A DNA stretch of 64,000 nucleotides from Tetraselmis striata (Eukaryota; Chlorophyta; Chlorodendrophyceae; Chlorodendrales; Chlorodendraceae). The stretch covers positions 1-64,000 of the forward strand of contig VCJN01002774.1 in the NCBI GenBank assembly GCA_006384855.1. Direction: 5' to 3'. This document shows positions 1 through 9,729 of the stretch, one piece after another. The notes under the pieces are model-generated. The model was not told where the DNA came from. It saw only the letters and a program-made list of their open reading frames with translations, and did not search any database. Every line of letters begins with the position of its first letter. The first letter of the stretch is position 1. The position numbers and the translations under genes were made by a program.

Positions 1-616
1 TCGCTGGCGCATACTACGCGGCCGGTGCTGCGGCCGGGCTGGCAGCAGGGCTGCAGCTGCTGCTGCACTTCGCGCTCCACCAGCTCTTCCTACCGGTGGG
101 TGCCCTCCAGCTGTCCGCGCTCTCGAGATATACCCTTCTTATTCATACTCATTTCCGGTTGTGAAGCGCATGGGGCTGCAGTCCGCCTGTCTAAGACGCC
201 CTTCCCACACCTGCCAATCTGCACAGCAGGGTTTGCTTGCCAGGACCCCGCCCAGCCCTGCAGTCCCCCAGGACTGCCAGTCAGGGCATCGGCTTACATG
301 TCACAAGCAACCTGCCGATGCCACGCTTGTGGATTCTCGGACGCATCCCAGTGACGCGGTGGACGCTCAAGACATTCATGTTGCAGCCCAATGTCCTGCA
401 GAGCAGCGAGGTGATTGCGCGCAGGTGCGCATGGACACTCCTGGTCTGGAGGGTGCATGCCAGGACCCTGAGTCCGCCCAGCCTCAACCCAGCAACGTCA
501 CCAAACCTGCGCCATTGAACTATCGGATGGCCAACTCACAGCGTGTTTTGCGTCCGATCAACACCAATGCTGACAATCCGGAAGAGCTATTTGACAGCCT
601 TTGGTTGGGGCGCTGA
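1..616 (+). CDS. Possible 3' end of a gene (partial, unrecognised)
   Basis: Reading from base 3, the first ~90 bases encode a strongly hydrophobic Ala/Leu-rich stretch (AYYAAGAAAGLAAGLQLLL) that looks like a membrane segment. It is followed by CTACCG|GTGGGT, a usable splice donor. A second plausible coding patch at about 524-616 reads MANSQRVLRPINTNADNPEE and ends in a TGA at 614-616. The two patches are in different frames, so an intron between them would be needed. I do not recognise a family. The gene would begin outside the window. This is a weak call based on residue composition only; it could equally be chance open frame in GC-rich DNA. Confidence 0.3.
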   Translation, partial: RWRILRGRCCGRAGSRAAAAAALRAPPALPTGGCPPAVRALEIYPSYSYSFPVVKRMGLQSACLRRPSHTCQSAQQGLLARTPPSPAVPQDCQSGHRLTCHKQPADATLVDSRTHPSDAVDAQDIHVAAQCPAEQRGDCAQVRMDTPGLEGACQDPESAQPQPSNVTKPAPLNYRMANSQRVLRPINTNADNPEELFDSLWLGR

Positions 617-1085
617 TGGGCGTGCTGCTTCTATGTAGATGTACTATAGGTGCTTCCCTGCCCCCGCGGTTGCAGATTAGGTAGAGTCAGTCAATTAGAT
701 TCGTATGTGTAGGTGCGCATGCAAGTGTAGGAGAGGAAAGGTACGGGGTGGCGGGCAGTTTGTATTTTAAACGCTGCCACACGCTTCATATCAAATCATT
801 CCGCTGCAGACTTACCTGCTTGCTCGAATTCCGCTGATAGGTAGTTGATAGGTGCCTCCTCGCAGCGCCTAATACAGTATCTGACATTTTCGCTTTTATG
901 ATGAGTTTGACACCTCTTAATATGCGAATTTGTTGGTGAAATACCAGTGGAGTTAGGAATGGAATATTATGATGACGAAGACGCCTACTTAAAAGAATCG
1001 GCAAATGTTTTCAATAGATAGAACAATTAATAGGAGAACGAAACTGCGAATAGCTGCCCTCGGCATAAAAGCTCAAACACTACAG

Positions 1086-1129
<44 letters not shown>

Positions 1130-1324
1130 CGCGGGGGGAAGGGTGTCAAATCACCCTTCATAGACGAAAGGGTGGAAATTCAGAAATCGGGATCCGGATG
1201 TATCATCAACACGAGTAGTGGCGTGGCGGGGGTGGGGGTGGGACGTGATCTCGGCGGATGCCCCGCCAAGCCCGCCCAGTGACGGGGTGGCCGTCGTGTA
1301 GTATAGAACGATTTTTCAGCATTG
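617..1324. other. Intergenic, no gene seen; contains a CA microsatellite
   Basis: No convincing coding frame. The stretch is more AT-rich than its surroundings between about 650 and 1060 and holds a (CA)20 microsatellite at about 1088-1127, followed by a short G-run and GT-rich sequence. Confidence 0.6.
1088..1127. repeat. (CA)20 microsatellite
   Basis: Uninterrupted CA dinucleotides, seen directly. Confidence 0.97.
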
Positions 1325-1600
1325 AAGGAAGTAGGTATTATTTACTACCAGTACTTGGGGTTTCCTTCCGCCTGGCGCGCGCTGTGTGCGTTCGCCTGCT
1401 ACACGTTACACAATGTGGCACGCGTGCAATGCACGGAACTACACATCGTACTAAAAACACGGTAGTACGAGTGTGCTTCAACACCTGAAATCTGGCTGAG
1501 AGAGAAACAACCGTACAAACGAGCACAGTCAACTCCAGCACGACGATGTGAGCCGACCCCACTCGAGGTGTAATTCTTATAAAACAAGCAAGCTATCTGC
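1325..1600 (+). repeat. Left terminal repeat of the DIRS-like element, 5' part
   Basis: From the shared block GGGGTTTCCTTCCGCCT (about 1358) to about 1600 the sequence matches 47381-47640 with scattered substitutions and small indels. Shared blocks include ACACATCGTACTAAAAA, GAAACAACCGTACAAACGAG and TCAACTCCAGCACGACGATG. The match resumes at 7213-7260 after the inserted LTR-like element. Because the right-hand copy lies just after a DIRS/Ngaro pol C-terminal module, I read the pair as terminal direct repeats of one old retroelement. That role is inference; the duplication is seen. Confidence 0.65.
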
Positions 1601-1853
1601 TGTGTTGGGATCTGACTGATACCCTAGCACTATCCTATACCCTAGCACCGCCCGGACACATGGTCACGCGCCTTTCCACGCGCGCACTGCCTGTCTCCCG
1701 GCCCGGCGCGTGCCTGTATCCCGGCCCGCCGGGCGCTCTGTTTCCACCCTCTTCCTCCCCACAGTCCCCGCAGCTCGAGCCCGGCTCGATGCTCCCACTG
1801 TAAGATGCTCCGAGCACTCCCACTCACCATCACCTTCGCGGTTGAGCCGTTTA
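1601..1853 (+). repeat. Left LTR-like direct repeat
   Basis: About 90% identical to 6951-7202 over its whole length, starting TGTTGGGATCTG and ending GAGCCGTTTA. Shared blocks include GGACACATGGTCACGCGCCT and CCACCCTCTTCCTCCCCACA. Divergence begins right after GTTTA in both copies, which fixes the 3' edge. Confidence 0.8.
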
Positions 1854-3197
1854 GCTTATGGGCCCTCACACGTCACGTGGGCGCGAGTGGGGTGCATGGA
1901 GAAGTCCGTGCGTTCGGCGCACGTCCGGAGTCGTTCGAAAGACGGCCGAGGCGGCTGCCACAAGGGCGCCAAAAACTAGCCCGCAAGGGACGAGGGATGC
2001 ACGCTAAGCCTCCGGCACCAGTACACAACTTTCCCGACACCGTATCGGGGTTCCGCCTACCGGCCCGAGAGAGCCAGCCTCCGGGGCTGCGCTCAACCTA
2101 CAGTATCGGGGTTCCGCATGCCGGCCCGAGAGAGTCAGCCTCCGGGGCTGCGCTCAACAGATAAGTCTCCGGGACAAGTCTTAGCTTTTACATTTAAATT
2201 TAGATCCCCGAACCCCGCGGACAGCGACAACACAGTGGAACGTCCCGCCTGCCACCTTCGCCGGAGTGGACGACCGCTGTGGTTCTGCCCGCCTGCCAAA
2301 TTGAAATTGATTACAACTGCTGGTCTGCTGCGTCCACTGGCCCAGACTGAGTTGTTCTTAGAATCTGCTATCTCTGACCATGGTAGGGAACAGTAGGTGT
2401 AATTACAGCTCAAGCTAACAAGCCTTCCTCCAGTGTGCCCAAGCCCCTCCTGCTCATCTGTGCGCCCCCCTGCTGTCCCTACCTAAGTCAGGCCTATCCC
2501 ATTCAGAGCTCAGCAGGCAAGCTTAGGCAACCGAAGCGTCCCGCCTGCAACTACCAAGGTGAGATGGGGGAAGAGGGCTGACCGGAATAACTAAGTGGTG
2601 CTCAGTATTTATGCACCGCTGAGCCGGCTAGTATGATTGTGGGGGATGCAACGCCCCCCGACATGTAATTGGTTGGGTGTTGCCTGTGGTGGTTGTGGGA
2701 ATCAACGGTGTGTGTTCAGTGTGTGTGGAGAGTGTCATGGTGTGTGCTGGTGTGTGAGCTGCACCGGGCACGGGGTTAGTGGTGGGCGGTGGTCTTGAGT
2801 CAGCTGGCTTGGTGGTTTCTGCATTGGCTTGCTCAACAGCTTACTGATGCGAGCTGGCAGACGGCTGGGTTGTATCCTTGTCCGTTTCCAACTCGCTGTC
2901 TGAGCCGCGGGCGCCAGAGAGGCGTGGCTTGCTCTTGCTGCGGGTGCAGGTGGCACCGTCCGAGCGGCTGCGGCCCCTGGGCTGCTTCTTCTTATGTGTA
3001 GCCTTTGTGGCTGCCTTGCTCTTGCTTGCTGGGGTGGGCTGGCTGGGGGGACGCTCCAGCTGGACGGAGAGGCGCTGTGGGTGGCGCTGCTGGTGTGACT
3101 CCGCTGCGAGGTTGGCCAGTTCGGCGGCTATTGCTGGTTTGCTGGCAGGAGATGACTGTGCCAGCCGCTCAGTGGCTGCGGTGGTGAGGTGGTTCAG
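1854..3197. other. Interior of LTR-like element, no gene recognised; 62-bp tandem duplication
   Basis: No supported ORF. At about 2040-2160 a ~62-bp segment beginning TATCGGGGTTCCGC and ending GGGGCTGCGCTCAAC is present twice in tandem. A block around CACCTTCGCCGGAG...GTGGACGACCGCT at 2255-2285 recurs near 5695-5725, so both sides of the internal ORF carry related sequence. Further on (2700-3200) the DNA is GT-rich and leads into the 3' end of the minus-strand ORF. Confidence 0.5.
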
Positions 3198-5577
3198 TTA
3201 TGCCAAGCGTTTTGTAGTGCCATTGGGTGACTGTGCCCTCCCGGAATTTGCGGAGCGTTGGGGGGAATCGAGGGAGATGTCAGCCAGACCTGGTGCCGAT
3301 GCTGCTGCACGTTGGGCGGTGTCCACCTCCATGGCGGTGTCGTTGTCCTCGTAGTTGAGCTCGAGTTCGTCCTCGTCGTGCGTCCGCCTGCGCTCCAAGC
3401 ATGGCAGTTGCCGCGGAGGCTGTGGCTGTAGGTGCAAGTAAGGGCCGGGGGGGGGGGGGGGGCTGTTCCGGGGGCGCGCTCCGGTGCTGCTCCGCGCATT
3501 CGATGGCTTCCACTTCGTCCGCAAACGCTCCTCTTCTCGGTGGTGGGTGCTCGAACGCTGGGGGTGGAGCGTCGCGGACTGGGGGTGCGGTCTGGGCTGC
3601 TGGGGTCGCTGGAGGTGGTTGTCGGATTGGACTTGCTGGTGGTGTGGTTGGCGATGCGCCGGTAGGGCGCCTCTCGGTTGGTGTCGGAGCTGGTGCGGCC
3701 TTGATCTTCCCGCACGTTGTTGACACTGTCTTGTGCCACTGCTCTGTTGTGTCGGTGCCGCGGGTGCCCCCGATGATGCTGTGGTGGTGGGCGGTCAGCT
3801 GCCTGGTGAGGGTGTAGACTGGGCGTCCGGGGGCTCGTAGGGCGAGGGACACTGGGGCGGTCTTTCGGGCCTTCTTACGCATGCCATTCGTTGCGCGTCG
3901 GATCTGGTTGTGGCCAGTGTTGCCTCCTAGTTCTCCCGCCTCCCGGACCGTCTGGCTGAAGGGGTGGATGAGCAGCTCCGATGGGTCGAACTCGGACTCC
4001 GTGATGTAGACGACGATGGTGCGGAGGCGTATCGCCCGCAGCACTGCGTCGGGGGAAGTGAGGCCTACTGCCACGCGCATGGTGTCCGCGAACTCCTCGT
4101 CTTCTTGGACGAGGGGGATGGCGCACAGGTTGTCGTCTCCCATACGAAGCAGTGTGGGCTCTGTGTGGTGATGTTGCATCTCGATGCCGGCGGATGTCAT
4201 GGTGTCTGTCAGCCATTGCGCGTGTTGCAGCTCTGGGGGTGTGTTGATGCGCTGGCTGATGGTAGCTGTGATGGCCTCCGCCAGCTGCTCCACCGTCGGC
4301 AGCTCCAGGTTGGCCAGGGGGCCGGTGCAGATCGCTTCGACCGTCGGTGCGCATCGGAAGAACTGTTTGGATAGTGTCGGGGGTAGCACTCTTGGGAGCG
4401 GGGTGGCTGGCTGGTCCTCTCTGTCCTCGCTGTGTTCTACTGTGACCTGGATCACTGCTCGGCCATGCGACTGGTCGCCAAACGGCAGCGCCAGTACTGC
4501 GTCACGGCACACGACCCGTAGTAGCCGCGCCGCATCAGGATCAAGGAGTTCGAGGCGCACCGAGTCGGCTGAGCGGCGAGCTTTCCATAACTCACGAACC
4601 TCCGGGAGGGCCAGCAGTGTGCGGGTCGGGGGGCAGATGACGGCGTCGTCTGCGTTTGTGTCGGCCTCGTACTTGGCCCATGCTCTCACTCCAACGAGTG
4701 CCAAGACGTCGGCTGGCGTTGCCGCCGGTTGGTATGTCGCCGCTTCGCGTGCGTGGTTGGGGTTGGTCGGATGCTGGGAGGAGGCCCTCCGCCAGGTGCA
4801 GCCACATATCGGCCTCAGTGAGGCCTCTGAACGGGGAGGAGCGAAGCCGCACCTGGTGTACCGGTCGCTCGATGTCGTCGAGGTGCGGTGCTCCAAGCAG
4901 GCGGGTGGAGCAGCGGCGGCGCTGGCGGTCGAGGATCGCTGTGCTTTCTCATGTCCACTGGGTAAGTAGAACGCTTGCGGCTGTGTCTCTGCGGGCCAGT
5001 CGTAGGATGACGGACCCGGTGGTGGTGGGGAGCCTAGTGCCAGTTGGTCCAGCGGGGTCGGCGGCGGCGGGCTTGGAGAGGCGGCGAGTCACCACTCTGG
5101 CGTATGCTGGTAGGATTCGAACGCCGATTTTGGGGTGAGGGTGCGGATCAGGTTCGTCACTGTCCGGCTGCGCGACTCCTCATCCATGGCTTGGTGCTTG
5201 GCCACCAGATCGCCGAACAGTAAGGCCACATGGGGGGCATCGTCCGTGCCGGCGGGGAGGCCGGTCAGAAGAGGGTGAGATGGGTGTTGCAGCACGCGTA
5301 TGTGGCGGCGGGTTGCTGGTGGGAGTTGGGTGCCTGCGAAGTTGTTTTTTGCAGTTACGACCGTGCGGATCGCTGGCTGCTGCACTCTGCCGCCTCGCTC
5401 GGCGTGCGGCCAGAAAGGTGCCGACCCCGGCGTCATTTTGCTCCTCAGGTATGTATGTATCCATGTTGGCTGGTGTGGTCTCCTCCTAGAAGGCCTGCTC
5501 TTCACGCCACTGTGGGCGCAAGCCGTTAGTTGGCATGGTGGTGGGTCGTCCGGTCGTCGGACGATCCGCCGTTTCAC
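3198..5577 (-). pseudogene. Disrupted ORF of the LTR-like element (unrecognised, gag-like position)
   Basis: A long minus-strand coding region with natural-looking composition but several breaks. The upstream part (from 5577) runs through HPLLTGLPAGTDDAPHVALL and then looks better in the next frame (SVILRLARRDTAASVLLTQWT) until an in-frame TGA near 4967. That frame resumes through TEADMWLHLAEGLLPAS. The main block (about 4740-3465) reads DVLALVGVRAWAKYEADTN...GMRKKARKTAPVSL. At the poly-G run around 3449-3464 (poly-C in this orientation) the natural frame switches again, to an acidic tail (HDEDELELNYEDNDTAMEVD) ending at 3198 in KRLA-stop. I recognise no domain. Size and position suggest a gag/ORF1-type protein, which is a guess. 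The codon at 5577 is GTG, so the true start is not seen. Confidence 0.5.
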
Positions 5578-6950
5578 AGGAGGATCACGCTACCAGTACC
5601 AGTAGCCGCGCTGGTTCGCCCGGGTTTTAGTACATACGTAGTACTTCGCCCGGTGTTAAGGGCCGGCTGGAAAGTGAGAAGTTTGCGCCTGCCACCTTCG
5701 CCGGAGCAGTGGACGACCGCTATGGTGCTGCTGGCCACTCGTCGACCGCGCGTAGAGGGGATAACACTAGCGTTACCAATATCGCAGCACTGATCTCCAG
5801 GCAGCCCGCAACTACGGCTACCCAGCCAGGCAACTACCTACCTAGATCCCGCCTATCACATCCCACTCATCGGACGCAACGTGGTGCTCTTGCCGCTGAC
5901 GCTGGACCGCGTAGCGGGCATCCACTTCGTTGTGCAGTACTTAGTGTTTCGTGCAGTGCTTCGTGCTTCATACAGCTGCAGCATATCGTCACATGTAGGG
6001 CGACTTCTCCGCCTGGCGAGAACGACGCGGATCTACGACACCGCGCTCGTGGATCCTATGGGCGACCGCTACGACGACCCTTGCGCCTGTTGCGCAGATC
6101 TTCGTGGCCAATCCGATGCACCGACGACGACGGCGACGAGGCCAGCCAGTGCGGTGGCTAGGCGCGCAAGAACACCAAGTTCCGCGCCGCGCCCGGCGGC
6201 TGCTACTGCCGTTGCATCATCGGCGAGCGCAGTGGCGACCGCAAGGAGGGCGAGTGCAGCATCCGGATCAGCAGCATGCCTACGGGCAGCCCAGCTACGG
6301 GCAGCCTGTGTATGAGCTACATGGGCTCCCCCAACTGCGTTGGTTATTTGCCTTTTGGCATGGAAGCGCGCGTGCGCGATGGGGCCAGCGTCGGCGAGGC
6401 AGCGCTACTACTGGGCGCCGGCAACTAAGCTACGTGCAGCCCGCCCCGTGCTCCCCCAGCTGCGTTGGCTATCCTACCATCAGCTTGTGCTCAGCGGCCC
6501 CGCCGCTCGCAGAGAGGGTGCCAGAGAGCATCTTGCGCAGCGTACTGCCCGGCATCGCCCATGGCACGAAGATGACGCGCTCGCGTCCTCATCACCAGTC
6601 AGCTACGAGCAGCCCGCGCCTATGAGCAGCGCAGCTATGAGCGGCCTGCGTATGAGCTGCCTGGGTTTCCCCGACTGCGTTGGCTATCTGCCCTTTGGCA
6701 TGGAGGCGTGCATGCGCTATGGGGCTAGCGTCGCCGGCGAGGCAGCAAATCTGACGGACTCCGCTACTACGACGGCGGCCAAGCAGCCAGTCATAGGTGG
6801 CACGAGGACGAGTCGCACAAGAGCAGATGTAGGGTGGTCGCTACAATACAAATGCCAGGGATTACTTTGTACCAAATTCCCACTGATGTTCCGATTGCAC
6901 GCCGCATGGGGGCATTGAACTGCATACCCCCGTGTATGATTGAGGGGGGC
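5578..6950. other. Interior of LTR-like element, no intact gene; internal duplications
   Basis: No supported full gene. A ~110-bp block is present twice (about 6305-6410 and 6615-6745); both copies can be read on the plus strand as CVGYLPFGMEA followed by GASV and GEAA, and a shorter third match (CAGCTGCGTTGGCTATCC) lies near 6458. The repeated peptide suggests an old repetitive protein, but neither copy sits in a long frame. Confidence 0.45.
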
Positions 6951-7202
6951 TGTTGGGATCTGGCTGATACCCTAGCACCGTCCGATACCCTAGCATAGCC
7001 CGGACACATGGTCACGCGCCTTTCCATGCGCGCACCTATCTCCCGGCCCAGCGTGTGCCTATATCCCGGCCCGCCGGGGCGGCGCTCTGTTTCCACCCTC
7101 TTCCTCCCCACAGTCCCCGCAACTCGAGCCCGGCTCCTTGCTCCCACTGTATGATGCTCCGAGCACTTCCACTCACCATCACCTCCGCGGTTGAGCCGTT
7201 TA
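6951..7202 (+). repeat. Right LTR-like direct repeat
   Basis: Partner of 1601-1853. The polypurine-like GAGGGGGGC lies directly upstream, as expected for a 3' LTR of a plus-oriented element. Confidence 0.8.
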
Positions 7203-7260
7203 ATATGCTGTTTTCATCTTCCATCTACTTCGCGCTCCATCTACCACGTGGCGGGCCTCG
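7203..7260 (+). repeat. Left terminal repeat of the DIRS-like element, 3' part
   Basis: CATCTTCCATCT..TCGCGC, CTACCA and TGGCGGGCC line up with 47652-47697, continuing the match interrupted at 1600 by the LTR-like insertion. Confidence 0.55.
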
Positions 7261-7399
7261 TCGATGCTCGTGGGTTCGTTCCGTGCAAGACGCCTTGGTT
7301 TTCCTGCACGCCCGCGACCCGTGTGTGAAGACCCGCCGTCCTACTCATACTCCGAGCGCCGGCGCCGACTTCTTGAGTGCGAATAGCCGACTTATGTGT

Positions 7400-7883
7400 G
7401 CCTGTTGGCAGATGTCAACTTTAAATAATCTCTTCGCAAGGCGAGCGCTAAGACAATGCGCCCCCTCTTCTCCTCGAGGCCTCCATCCCGAGCGCGCATG
7501 TTGCGCGGGTTGGTGGTACAAGTGGCCCCATCTATACTTGCCCTCGCCTTCACGGCACGCTCCATCTTGGCGCTGACTGCTCGGCGCCTAAACCTAGCTG
7601 GCCGATTGAAACTCCTACCCCGGAACTAGCAGCAATTCCATATCCGGCCGGCGGTGGCCGATTCGACTACCGTGACCCAACGAGCTACTCCGACTGGTCT
7701 GCTACTCCTGCCTCGACGCGCGACGGGTACGCGGCCTAGGCAGTTGATGTCGCCCCCGAGCGAGGAAGAACACCTACGCGCCAAGCGCACAGCCATACGA
7801 ACCCCGGCTCGCGTGCCGACTAGTAGTGCACTCCCGACTTTGACTACATGGGTGCGGGGTGCTGGCGCAACTGGCAGGCCTAG
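7400..7883 (+). pseudogene. N-terminal pol/gag region of the DIRS-like element with TAG stops
   Basis: The reading frame of the downstream reverse transcriptase extends upstream through coding-like sequence (SGPIYTCPRLHGTLHLGADC, then APKPSWPIETPTPELAAIPY, then GGGRFDYRDPTSYSDWS) and is broken only by TAG codons near 7737, 7829-7834 and 7881. Each lies in an NCTAGN context (CCTAGG, ACTAGT, CCTAGG). The N-terminal boundary is not clear. This looks like the leader of the same polyprotein, degraded by point mutation. Confidence 0.4.
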
Positions 7884-8640
7884 GTGGGCATCGGCGTCGA
7901 CATGCTCTGCAACGGCGTGCGCATCCCGTTCAATAAGAACGGGCCGCCCGCCCCCTTTCACAAAGGAGTCTCAATGGAGAAGCCAACCCCCGACCAGCTA
8001 CGCGTAATGTACGGCGAACTTGCTCGTTTCCTGGCTAGCATAGCGTGTGAGGAAGGCCACTGCTCGCGGGGGGTCTCTCGGCTGTTCGTCGTCCCTATGC
8101 CGGGTAACAACAAGTGGCCGCTCATCATCGACCTAAGACCCGCCCTCAACCGGTACTGCGAGGAGCAGGATTTTAGTTCCGAGACCCTCACTAGATTGCG
8201 CCATCTAACCCAATCGGGTGACTACATGCTCTCCATTGACCTACATGACAGCTCCTACGCCGTCGGCAATATTGCCCTTGAGGACCGCAATTATTTTACC
8301 GTCGACTACCGAGGCAAGCTCTACCGGCTGGCGGGGCTCCCCATGGGCTGGAGACTGAGTCCCAATTACTTTTGCTCTCTCACTGCGGCGTTCAACCGCC
8401 ATCTGTGGCGCCTCGATTTCGCAGTAACCTTACAAGGGGTACATCCCACCAAGCTCAGCATGGGGCGACGTAAGGCGATACCTGACGCTGCCACTTCCAT
8501 GGCTGCCGCATGCTCCCCTACATGGACAACTTCATGTTCTTTGCGCCCAGCCGGGCGCAAGCCTACACTGTGCGCGACCGTCTCCACAACATTTCCCGCG
8601 GTAACCCGTACGACATTTCGCGATCCGAATACGGTACGAA
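7884..8640 (+). pseudogene. Reverse transcriptase fragment, DIRS/Ngaro-like pol (most complete copy)
   Basis: Only this copy has the N-terminal RT segment. SRLFVVPMPGNNKWPLIIDL is the fingers motif, MLSIDLHDSSYAV carries the motif A aspartate, and LAGLPMGWRLSPNYF is motif B. The frame is lost after about 8420. Motif C reappears in another frame at 8510 as LPYMDNFMFFAPSR, so the catalytic YMDD reads YMDN and the second aspartate is gone. The enzyme would have copied element RNA into DNA for reintegration. The LPMGW..SPNYF and YMD-FMFFA style is typical of DIRS/Ngaro elements (family knowledge). Frameshift plus active-site change make this certainly non-functional. Sequence beyond about 8640 no longer looks like RT. 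Confidence 0.85.
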
Positions 8641-9656
8641 TAATCAGTCCGCGCGCTCCGTGCCCGAAGTACCGCGTCGCCGCCCGAAGTACCCGCCCGG
8701 CACGGCGGGCGGCGAATCATGCACCCACTAGCACATTCTCGTCAGTCCACCAGCTTCCGCTCACCTCTTGCCCCCTTCGAAGACACAAGGCGATCATGGC
8801 TGGCTCGGGGCGCGTGTCAGGGTATGTCCCGGGACGGCAGCCAAGAGGCCCACCCTCGCGACTGCCGCCCGATTGACCATCCCCATCAAAGGTTTGCGTT
8901 TTGCTGACACGACCATACATACGCCTTTAGGGCCAAGACTGCTCAGAGAGAAAGTTGAAATAGAAGCTAAAATAGAACACCTTCGTCAAAATAGAAGACC
9001 TAACCAGTGTACGTTATTCCCTAGCTTGTCCGCCCGAGAATGTGCCATCGGTAGGTTTGAAGTTTATGGTAGGTGCCGCGCTAAGATCAGTTGCGGCGGG
9101 GCCACAACGGAGATCCCGCAGCACGCCGCATGCGCGCCGTAGTCGTCGCGACCCGCCCACCATCACCGCATAACGAGGCACTGCTGGCGCTACGGGCAGT
9201 CGCGGTGTCGGTGGTTGACAGTCGTGGGCAAGAGGCTAGAGGCTAGAGCATGGGCAATGGGCCGCGCGATGTGAGCGTCGCGCTGTCGCAGGTGCACAGT
9301 GTACCAACGGCACGAACCGCATATCGGATCTTATATTCGGGCAATTTTGGCAATATCGTACGAGTTACCGCGCGCGGGGAGTGATGTGTCACCTCCATAT
9401 GCTTGGAAGGCTAAGTCTCAGTCGACACCCCGATTATGGTCAGCTGGTAAGCGACTGAAGCACCTCATTCCGGAGTTCGACTCACATAGCGGTACAATTC
9501 GCCCCCCCCCCCCTCACACACACACAAAAGCCTATTCATTCGTTGCTACAGCCCTCGGCCTCCTCCGTCGTGCTATGCGAGGCAAGCGATGGCTTTGCCG
9601 TCGCATGTTCGCATTCCCGCGTGGGGCGCTGTCACCAGCTCAATGGGCGGCCCATC

Positions 9657-9679
9657 CCCCCCCCCCCCCCCCCCCCCCC
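9657..9679 (+). repeat. Poly-C tract, length-variable between units
   Basis: A C-run of about 23 here is interrupted by CACTACCCG in unit 2 (about 13665-13692), longer in unit 3 (about 17680-17712), and 22-24 in units 4-6. A second, shorter C-run lies near 9489. These account for most of the length differences between units. Confidence 0.9.
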
Positions 9680-9729
9680 AGACGGTTGGTCGCCAAAAGG
9701 GTGAACGGCCGCTGGGCGCCAATTGACGC

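Larger units (their letters stand above)
1601..7202. mobile_element. LTR-flanked element inserted in the left terminal repeat
   Basis: Two ~253-bp direct repeats bound this block and start TGTTGGGATCTG. The base string GATTGAGGGGGGC, a good polypurine tract, lies immediately before the right copy. The related sequence at 47.6 kb is uninterrupted at the matching place and acts as an empty site. A target duplication is only approximate (CTATCTGC before, ATATGCTG after), so the edges may have decayed. The repeats end ...GTTTA rather than the usual CA. Inside I find a disrupted ORF on the minus strand but no reverse transcriptase or integrase, so this is either a non-autonomous (LARD-like) or a badly decayed element. 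Confidence 0.6.

Noticed and set aside
7735-7883. TAG as a sense codon (recoded nuclear code)
   Set aside because: The basic ORFs of the CACTA elements end at conserved TAG codons, other interruptions are TGA or frameshifts, and the RT is dead for other reasons.
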